Shown here one piece after another: positions 1 through 8,300 of a stretch of DNA of 21,536 nt. This DNA comes from Rhizophagus sp. LPA8_4_AMF (taxonomy: Eukaryota > Glomeromycota > Glomeromycetes > Glomerales > Glomeraceae), in NCBI GenBank assembly GCA_021464525.1, contig JADRCO010001195.1, forward strand, positions 1 through 21,536. Reading direction: 5' to 3'. Numbering within the stretch: position 1 is the first letter of the stretch; the number at the start of each line of letters is the position of its first letter. A model generated the notes under the pieces. That model searched no databases. It was given only the letters and a program-made list of their open reading frames with translations, and was not told where the DNA came from. The position numbers and the translations under genes are program-made.

Positions 1-600
1 AATTTTAATAAAAACGTTGCAAAAACGTTTTTTTAGATAATTTAATTAAAAAAAAAACGTTCCGCAACGTTATTTTTTGAAACAAGTGAAAAACGTTGCG
101 AAAACGATTTTTATAATAATTTAATTAAAAAAAACATTTCGCAACGTTTTTTTTTATAATTATATGAAAAACGTTGCGAAAACGTTTTTTTTACAACAAT
201 TTAATTAAAAAAAAACGTTTCGCAACGTTTTCTTTTGAAATTTTAGTGAAAAACGTTGCGAAAACGTATTTTTGAGATAATTTAATTAGAAAAAACGTTT
301 CGCAACGTTTTTTTTTTGAAATTTAGTGAAAAACGTTGCAAAAACATTTTTTTAGATAATTTAATTAGAAAAAAACGTTTCGCAACGTTTTTTTTTTAAA
401 CTTAAGTGAAAAACGTTGCGAAAACGTTTTTTTTAGATAATTTGATTAGAAAAAAACATTTCGCAACGTTTTTTTTTTGAAATTTTAGTGCAAAACGTTG
501 CGAAAACGTTTTTTTGAGATAATTTAATTAGAAAAAACGTTTCGCAACATTTTTTTTTTTTGAAATTTAGTGAAAAACGTTGCGAAAACGTTTTTTTAAT
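1..600. repeat. Hairpin satellite array, ~80-bp period, 8 copies
   Basis: ACGTTGC recurs at 14, 93, 171, 253, 333, 413, 495 and 577, spacing 78-82 bp. Each unit contains AACGTTGCGAAAACGTT, then an AT spacer (agataatttaatta), then the reverse complement AACGTTTCGCAACGTT, so each unit can fold as a hairpin. The array continues past the left edge of the window. CpG sites (ACGTT, TCGCAACG) are concentrated here in an otherwise CpG-poor sequence. Confidence 0.9.
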
Positions 601-616
601 AATTTCTTAATGACTT

Positions 617-730
617 TCGGGTCGGGTCGGGTACGCGACCCGACCTGTAATATTCGGGTCGGGTCATCAAATTCATGACCCATCTCGGGTCGGGTCAAGT
701 CAATTACCCGACCCGACCCGACCCGTTCGG
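617..730. repeat. CGGGT/ACCCG island with inverted blocks
   Basis: Short GC-rich island in AT-rich DNA. Blocks of (CGGGT)n at 618-632, 654-665 and 685-696 face (ACCCG)n at 637-645 and 706-725, making several possible stems. It sits directly at the right edge of the hairpin satellite and may be the terminal part of a mobile element. I recall GGGTC-rich stretches as common in Rhizophagus genomes (recalled, not checked). Confidence 0.85.
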
Positions 731-820
731 AGCTCTAGTCAACATTTATAAGCACTTTTTCAATGCATCTTGTATTCAATGAATGCTATATATAAATATT
801 TAATAAATGCTTTAGTAAAC

Positions 821-1620
821 ATTATGATGATAATTAAAACTCGTTGCAAAATGATTTTTTTATTAAATTGAAAATAAAAACTATTTCACGTTTTTTATTA
901 AAATAATTAAAAATTGTTGTGAAATAGTTTTTTTTATTGAATTGAAAATAAAAAACATTTTGCAACGTTTTTATTAAAAATATAAAAACTATTGCAAAAT
1001 GGTTTGTTATTATTAAACTGAAAATAAAAAATATTTTGCAACATACATTTTTATCAAAAATATTAAAAATTGTTGCAAAACATTTTTTTTAATTAAACTG
1101 GAATAAAAAACATTTGCAATATTTTTTTATTAAAATAATTAAAACTGTTGCAAAACAGTTTTTTTTAATTAAACTAAAATAAAAAATGTTTCACAATGTT
1201 TTTTATTCGTTGTGAAATGATTTTTTTATTAAATTAAAAATAAAAAATATTACATAACATTTTTTATTAAAAATATTAAAACCTGTTGCAAAACAATTTT
1301 TTATTATTAAACTGAAAATAAAAAATGTTTTGCAACGTTTTTTATTAAAATAATTAAAAACCATTGCAAAATACTTTTTTTTAATTGAACTGAAATAAAA
1401 CATTTTATAACATTTTTTATTAAAAATATTAAAAATCAGTGTGAACCGATTTTTATTTAATAATTTACTGATAAAAAATATTTTTCACAATGTTTTTTAA
1501 CAATATTAATAAGTAACGTTACAACATGTTTTTTAATTATAAATTTGCCAATAAAAAATCATTTTTTACTATTTTTTAATAATATTAATTAAAAAATTGA
1601 TGAAAAATATTTTTTATTTA
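821..1620. repeat. Decayed copies of the ~80-bp hairpin satellite
   Basis: GTTGCAAAA-like or GTTGTGAAAT-like words recur near 843, 914, 989, 1070, 1146, 1208, 1286 and 1364, at about 65-80 bp, with alternating reverse-complement words (TTTTGCAACGTTTT, TTTCACAATGTT). This is the unit of 1-600 with most CG dinucleotides changed to CA or TG, as expected from methylation-driven C-to-T decay. The open frame on the minus strand at 1203-1403 is a product of the repeat, not a gene. Confidence 0.75.
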
Positions 1621-1624
1621 TTTT

Positions 1625-1735
1625 TTATAAAAATTTAAATCAGATCTGAATCAGATCAAATCAAATTAAGTCAGATTCAGATCAGATTAAATTGAATCTA
1701 ATTTGGATTTGGATCAGATCAGATTGAATTTAAGT
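1625..1735. repeat. CAGAT/GAATC simple repeat
   Basis: Degenerate tandem CAGAT-type words (cagatctgaatcagatcaaa and similar), partly palindromic around AGATCT and CAGATCAGATTGAAT. It looks like an AT-richer analogue of the CGGGT island. Confidence 0.7.
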
Positions 1736-1739
1736 ACGA

Positions 1740-2470
1740 GAGTGTATTACGTGTTTTAATATTAAAGAAATGAACTAACATTTCTTCTATTTTTTTTTTA
1801 TTCTTTAGGTTACCAGATTTTTTAGGTGAACCTGGTTTTATGATGTACTATATATAAATGAAGGAAAATTTTTTTTATATATCAGAGAAACGTATTAATG
1901 TTTCTTTTATTTTTTTTCTTTTAGGTTTCTGGACTTTTAGACAAACTCAGATTTAAAGGTAGTATATAAGTTAACGGGAAGGAAAAATTTTTTTAATGTA
2001 TTGTAATAATGTACTAAACGTTTCTTCTAATTTTTTTATTCTTTAGGTTGCTGGATCTCTTAGACAAACCTGGCTTTAGAATGTACTGCATGTAAGTAAG
2101 AGAAAATTTTTTTTTATATATATCAGAGAAACGTATTAACGTTTCTTTTATTTTATTTTTCTTTTAGGTTTCCAGATTTTTAGACAAACTTGAATTTGAA
2201 AGTAGTATATAAGTTAGCAGGAGGGGAAAATTTTTTTAATGTATTAAAGAAACGTACTAATGTTTCTTCTGATTTTTTTTTATTCTTTAGGTTGCCAGAT
2301 CTCTTGGACAAACTTGTTCTTAGAATATACTGTAAGTAATATATAAGTTAGAAGAGGAAAATTTTTTTTTAATATATTGAAGAAACATATTAACATTTCT
2401 TCTATTGTTTATCTTTAAGTTTCTGGATTTTTATGCGAATCTGAACTTAAAGGTAGTATTAAGATAGTAT
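1740..2470. repeat. ~120-bp satellite array, 6 copies (left copy)
   Basis: The landmark AGGTT recurs at 1807, 1923, 2045, 2166 and 2289, with AAGTT at 2417; spacing is 116-128 bp. A unit reads: AAAGAAACGTACTAATGTTTCTTC (an inverted GAAAC/GTTTC stem), a long T tract ending in CTTTAG, then GTTNCCAGAT and a purine-rich end. Odd and even copies differ in the segment after AGGTT, giving a possible ~240-bp higher-order unit. Each T tract plus TAG resembles a 3' splice site. Confidence 0.85.
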
Positions 2471-2682
2471 TGATATAGAGTTTTATTTAATTGATGCAAA
2501 GATATTTTTAGGACTTTAGAATTTTTATTAATAAAAAATTACTTTATTATAATAAAATAAATATTACAATAAAACAATTTACAATAAATTTACTTAATAT
2601 AATAAATTTATCATTGTGTATGAGATTAAAAAAAATGAAAAAAAAATATTATAATAGTAAAAAGATAGAAATACTAAAACTA

Positions 2683-3059
2683 TGGCAAAACTACGCGAAA
2701 CTCATAAAATATTAATATTTGTTATGCCGAAACTATGGATAAACTTATTATGAAGGTTTCGCAAGTTTCAGCAGTTTTGGCAGGTTTTGGCAGGTTTTGG
2801 CAGTTTCACAATTTTGCAGTTTTAGCATTTTAGCACTATATAGGAGGTTTTGATTTTCAACAATTAACCAAACAGGTTTTGGCAAGCAACCTTAGTTGTA
2901 TACCATTTTTTACACTTCTATATTTAATTTTGTAAAACTTAACCTTAGCAAAAAATTAGCATTCAAACCCTATATTTTCTCCCTAAGTAAACTTGCAGAG
3001 AAAGCAAAGATGCATTTAAAATTCAATTTTGGAGTCTGTATAATGGTTTTGCTAAGGTT
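2683..3059. repeat. GGCAGGTTTT tandem words and an inverted repeat
   Basis: 2761-2830 holds direct repeats of GGCAGGTTTT with GCAGTTT variants. AACCTTAGCAAAA at 2941-2953 is perfectly complementary to TTTTGCTAAGGTT at 3047-3059, which marks a ~119-bp foldback, possibly a very small non-autonomous element. The words GCCAAAACT and GTGAAACT reappear in 18490-18760. Confidence 0.6.
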
Positions 3060-3226
3060 TATTTGAAAAATAAAAACATAAAATTTTCTTGTTAATAGAT
3101 TATTATTTATTTATGGAAATGAGCTGCAAATTTTGATCATGTGCTGGTAATTTCTTGGTGGTTATGCTGGAAAAATCCATTAAAGGATCCTTAACATGTA
3201 CCCTGGGTATACAATATTATCCTGTT

Positions 3227-3318
3227 CATATGGGCGGATTTGACGCATTGCATGTAATAATTTCATAGTAAATGGGAATTGGTTACTATTGGTATGATGC
3301 GTCAAATCAGCCCATATG
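3227..3318. repeat. 92-bp foldback with 22-nt arms
   Basis: Left arm 3227-3248 (CATATGGGCGGATTTGACGCAT) pairs with right arm 3297-3318 with one mismatch. An inner ATAGTAA/TTACTAT pair extends the stem. It may be a tiny MITE or a cruciform. No coding potential. Confidence 0.8.
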
Positions 3319-4082
3319 TCCCCTTTTTCTTAAATATGATTGGCTTAAAAATGTATCATCAGACACAAATATTTATGCATTTTTGTGTAACATCTATCTT
3401 AGAAAATATTTTCATTTTTTGCCACATAGAAAATATTAAAGAATGTTGGTTTTTTATAATTTAAATATACAGAAGATTAAATTTTTATACTTTTAAAATA
3501 TAAAGAACATTTTTTAGACGTTATATAATTTAATAATTTGTAATTTTTATTAAATATTGAATAAAATAAATAAAAAACGCATATTTATATTTATTATAAA
3601 AACATCAATAATTTTGCAAATATTAAAGCTATTAATTGATGTCTGAATAGTTCTACATTTGTTAACCAACTTTACCTAGTCATCTAAACCTACTTTATTT
3701 AATCAAACTGTTGAAATTATACTGTAAAATTAAAAACAGACGCGGAATTTTATTAAAAAAAAATTATAAATAACTCAAACACTCAAGCTACTCACTAAGA
3801 AGTTGATATCTGAATGGTTTTATATTTGTTGGATAACTTTGTTTATTAAAAAAAACCATATTGTTCTACTAAAATGATAAAATAATACTAAAATCCCTAT
3901 ACAAAACAACGCGTCTGTTAAAGTGTTAATGTAAATAAAATATTCACTTTATAAATAACATTTCATACTTGAGCTAGTCATTCAAAAATATCCAGTTTTT
4001 AACAAAATATTTTAAAAAATAAAAAGAAGGAAAAAAATATTAAAAAGAGAAAAGAAAAGAAAAAGAGGACTAGAAGAGAGAG
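3319..4082. other. AT-rich spacer with a diverged direct repeat
   Basis: No gene seen. A direct repeat is visible: TTGATGTCTGAATAGTTCTAC with a following ATTTGTTA at about 3636-3664, and TTGATATCTGAATGGTTTTAT with ATTTGTTG at about 3803-3831. A weaker relative (TTAATATCTGAATG) is at about 13926. A purine tract runs from 4021 to 4085. Confidence 0.5.
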
Positions 4083-4531
4083 TTACAGGAGGACCGGGAA
4101 ATCTTATAATAAAGGTTACCGCTACATAGTAAAATGATGGGTTTGCTTAAATTAATAATAATTTTGCTTAAGTAATTAATTTATAAATCTGTAATGTTTA
4201 TTCAGAAAAGTCTGAAGAATAAAATGAATCATAAATTGTTCTTGTAAAATCAATATTAACTGAGATCATTAAATTTTCCGAAAAAAATTTTATAATAATG
4301 CGAACCACTTTTTAAAAAATTTATTAATTATGCGAACCACCCTTTTGTGTTACACAGGATATATAGTAGTCCACATTAAGTGTATAAAAAGACACATTTA
4401 ACTCTAAACTTAAGATTATAAAGCTAGTCTGCACATTCTGGCTTCATTAAAAATTGTTTATATTGAAAATTTAATGTACTTTACTAGTGTTGCCGTAACC
4501 TTTATTATAAGATTTCCCGGTCCTGTTACAG
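4083..4531. mobile_element. ~450-bp non-autonomous element with 29-bp perfect terminal inverted repeats
   Basis: 4091-4119 is the exact reverse complement of 4495-4523 (core GACCGGGAAATCTTATAATA). Allowing a 3-nt indel, the arms extend outward to about 4083 and 4531 (GTTACAGG and its complement). The interior of about 375 bp is AT-rich with no ORF, but has a direct repeat ATGCGAACCAC (4298 and 4329). I see no clear target-site duplication. A degenerate extra end-like word (GGAACAGG...GATTTCCCAATCC) follows at 4592-4615, so insertions may be nested. Confidence 0.75.
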
Positions 4532-4801
4532 GTAACGATACTGTTATGATGCCGTAAGAGGGAACAGGATAATAATCGTAATACCCTAGGAACAGGTTAA
4601 GATTTCCCAATCCATTAAATGTCACCGGTCACGTGGGAAGAATTTTAATTATACACTTGTTGGTGTTACTACGGTAAATGCTTTAGACGTCCCCCAAAAA
4701 AGGGGGGTTAGTTTGGCCCCATTAAAAATTTTTGATTTTGTACCTATTTGAACAGAATTTTTTTCTTTCTAAATTTTTTTTTTCGATAATTATTGATAAT
4801 T
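4532..4801 (+). promoter_or_regulatory. Region upstream of the giant gene
   Basis: Contains a C5-A6-G6 hairpin at 4691-4707, and a T-rich stretch (4760-4784) just before the start codon. No firm TATA box can be picked out in DNA this AT-rich. The close position of the inverted-repeat element (ends at 4531) means that promoter sequence may partly derive from it; this is inference. Confidence 0.35.
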
Positions 4802-5320
4802 ATGAGTGAAAATTCTACGCTGAAACTAGCGGCTGATACAGCATCGGCAGCAATAGAAGCCGCAGCTAATGTCGCAGTGCCATTTGCAACCTTTTTACCA
4901 CTTATAGGAGAAATAAGCGGGATATTTAATGAAATAGTAGACATATATCAAACAGCCGAACATAATAAAAGAATATGTGGAGTAATGTTAGATAGAGTAC
5001 AAATAGCTGAAACAGCTGTGAGAAATTTAAAAAACCGTAGAGAAGAAAATGAAGAATTTTTTTTAGAAAGTAATCTTATTAATTTACATAAATTAGTTAA
5101 TGTAGTTTCTAAAATTCGTAAATTCCTTGCAGAAATTTCTCAATTAAAAGGTTTACAGAAGTATGTTCAGTTTAAAAATATTGAAAAAACAGCTATTGAT
5201 TTAAATAAAGAATTTGATTCTACTATTCAACTTCTGGAATTTGCTTTAATGGTCGATTTTAATGCACGTGCTAATTCTGATAACGACAAGATTAAAGCTG
5301 ATATTGAAGATTTAAGTAAG
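4802..5320 (+). other. Exon 1: MLKL/HeLo-like helical bundle, copy A
   Basis: Codes for residues 1-173. After an Ala-rich start comes a hydrophobic stretch (VPFATFLPLIGEIS) and amphipathic helices with the motifs YQTAEHNKRICG, LDRVQIAE and AVRNLKNRREEN. A Lys/Leu-rich helix (IRKFLAEISQLKGLQKY) and a final helix ending KADIEDLSK follow. The helix spacing and the NKR-C-x-L-x-RV-x-AE pattern are what I associate with the adaptor/MLKL N-terminal four-helix bundle used by fungal and plant kinase fusions. In MLKL this bundle oligomerises and permeabilises membranes; here that role is inferred. The exon ends in phase 0 at a GTAATA donor (5321). Confidence 0.7.
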
Positions 5321-8300
5321 GTAATATGTGTTAAACGTAACTTGATATTTAATACGTAATCTTATTTTTAACAAATTTTCTTATGTCTAGTATCTTGGAG
5401 ATATTGGAGGTGGTATAACTGATACGAATAAACATGTCTCCGAAATAGCTGTACAATTAAATGTTCTTAACAATACAATGAATCAATTCTTTACGAGTCA
5501 AAAAAGTGGTAAACAAACTGATCAAGCAGCTAATGTAAAAAATGAATTACTTCCACATAATTCGGCAACAGTAGAAGTCGCAGTGCCATTTGCAAATTTT
5601 TTACCACTTATAGGAGACATAACCAAAATAAATAATGACATAGTAGAAATATATCAAACAGCCGAACATAATAAAAGAATATGTGGGATAATGTTAGATA
5701 GAGTACAAATAGCTGAGTCAGCTGTAAGAAATTTAAAAAATCGTAGAGAAGAAAATCAAGAATTTTTTTCAAAAGAAAATTATATTAATTTACAGAAATT
5801 GGTTAATGTTGTTGCTAAAATACGTAAATTCCTTGCAGAAATTTCTCAATTAAAAGGTTTACAGAAGTATATTCAGGCTAAAAATATTGAAAAAACAGCT
5901 ATTGATTTAAATAAAGAATTTGATTCTACTATTCAACTTCTGAAATTTTCTATCAATATTAGTGTACGTGCTGATTCTGATAACAAAAAGATTAAAGCTG
6001 ATATTGAAGATTTAAATGAGGTAACGTGTTTATATTTAATGCGCGCGAATAAACGTAATCTTATTTTTAACAAATTTCCTTATGCTAGTATCTTGAAGTT
6101 ATTGGGGGTGGTATAACTGATACGAATAAAAATATCACCGAAACAGTTGCACAATTGAGTGCACTTAACAGTATAATGAATCAATTTATTACAAGCGGTA
6201 AACAAACTGATCAAGCAGTAAATAATGTATTTCAAAGCGAATTGCTTCCATATAATGATTTTGAAGAAGTTGAAGAAAGTTTTAATCAGAGTAAAAACAT
6301 AAAAAAATTCAAAAGAATAAAAAATGGTATGAATGATTTTGTTGCGTTGCAATTAGTGGCTGACGAAAGTAGTAACGAGGATGCTAAAAATAATATCAAA
6401 AGTCAAGTTACAATTTTAAGAAAATTAGAACAATGTCATAATATTATTCAATTTTTTGGTTTAACTACTAATGATGATAGCAAATGGTTTATAGTAACTG
6501 AATGGGCCGAATACGGTAATTTACGTGAATTTTATAATGAAAACAGTCCAATTGATGTTAAGATGAAATTACTAATTTCTCTTGATATTGCTAAGGCTTT
6601 AAATGTCTTGAGGGCTGCTGATGTAATTATCTTTAAATCCTTTCTTTTATTTAAAAAAAAATTTCCCATCAAAGAAAATTTATAATATCTAAACATTTTT
6701 TTCGACTCATTCCATCTAAATAGGTCGTTCATTGTGACATAAGAGCAGAGAATATTTTAATTACAGCTCATCAAATAGCTAAGATCACAAATTTTAGTTC
6801 GAGTAGAAATATAAATGATGTTGGAAAAAATAATGAAACAACACTAGAACGCGTTCGATATCGTGCTCCAGAAAAATTAGAAAAATTTGGATCGAGTTCT
6901 CAAATTAAGTATGATATAAAGGGTGAAATTTATAGTTTTGGTATACTTCTTTGGGAAATTGCCGAAGAAAAAGTTCCTTATGCAGATTATAGTAATATTA
7001 TGGCTATCACTAAACTTGTTGGTGAAAAAAAGTATAGAGAACCATTTTCTTCAACTTCTTCTTTACCTGAAGAATATCAAAAAATTGCACAAAAAGGTCT
7101 TTATTCATTTATTAATTAAAATGCATTGTCTGTCTCTTTATATTTAAAATATTAACTTTCCGTAAATTGGTAAATCTATATTTAGCTGTTGATCATGATC
7201 CTAATTATAGACCTTCATTTCCAAAAATCTTTACTGTATTACAAGATATTTATATGAAAAGCAAACCGTCTCGTACTTCGCAGAAAGAAAAAAAAGATAT
7301 GATATTACGAAATTTAGCTAAAAAAATTGATGATTTAATTTTAGAAATGCAATCAAAAATTAATGAGCCAAGCGATATAGTATTTGAATGGATATCGTAT
7401 GATCAGTTTTATGATATTAAAGAGATAGGCAAAAGTGATTTTGCTACAGTACATTCGGCAATATGGAAGGATGGACCATTATATGATAAAAAGGAACACG
7501 TAAGAGATTCAAATAAAAAAGTTGCTTTAAAATGTTTATATAATTCACAAGATATAATCAATGAATTTTTAAACGAGGTATGAACTTTTTTTTTATGAAT
7601 TTGATTATTTGATTTAAATATTCTACTTCTAGTATAGTAATAATTTCTTTATGTTTTAATAGGTTAAAACATATTCAATAAATTATAATGATGAAATTCT
7701 TAAGGTATATGGAATATCTCAAAATCCAGATACGAAAGATTATATTATGGTTCTTCAAGTTGGATATTGTGAAAAATGTGGTGAACAATATATAAGTCGT
7801 TCAAATGCAAAGTATGAATGGTGTAAAACATGTCAAATTAATTATTTAAAGAAAGAATTTACAAATTGGACTAGTGAGAATGAAAAAATCGATAATTTCA
7901 TTCAAGAAATGCAGTTAAAAATTAATGAACCAAATGATATAATAATTGAATGGATTCCATATAATCAGTTTAGTAATATTAAAGAAATAGGTAAAGGTGG
8001 TTTTGCTACAATATATTCAGCAATATGGAAGGATGGTCCATTAAAATATAAAAAATATAAAAAAGAATGGGCAAGAAAATCAGATTATAATGTTGCTTTA
8101 AAATGTTTACATAATTCACAAAATGTCAACAATGAATTTTTAAATGAGGTATGAAATGTCTTTACGAATTTGGTTTAAATAATTTAAAATAATAATTTTC
8201 TTTTTTATCTTCTTATATTTTAATAGGTTAAAGCATATTCAATTAATAGTTATGACGGTATTCTTAAAATATATGGAATATCTCGAAATCCAGATACAAA

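Noticed and set aside
1..600. CRISPR array
   Set aside because: Period of ~80 bp, but the would-be spacers are alike in every unit, and the locus has eukaryotic spliced genes; it is a satellite.
1203..1403. 66-codon open frame on the minus strand
   Set aside because: Lies wholly inside the decayed ~80-bp satellite; its F/N/K-rich repeated peptide follows the repeat period.
3279..3464. 61-codon open frame on the plus strand
   Set aside because: Opens at a non-ATG codon inside the foldback arm, low-complexity hydrophobic peptide, no domain.
4744..4944. 66-codon open frame on the minus strand
   Set aside because: Antisense shadow of the first bundle exon, whose coding on the plus strand is much better supported.
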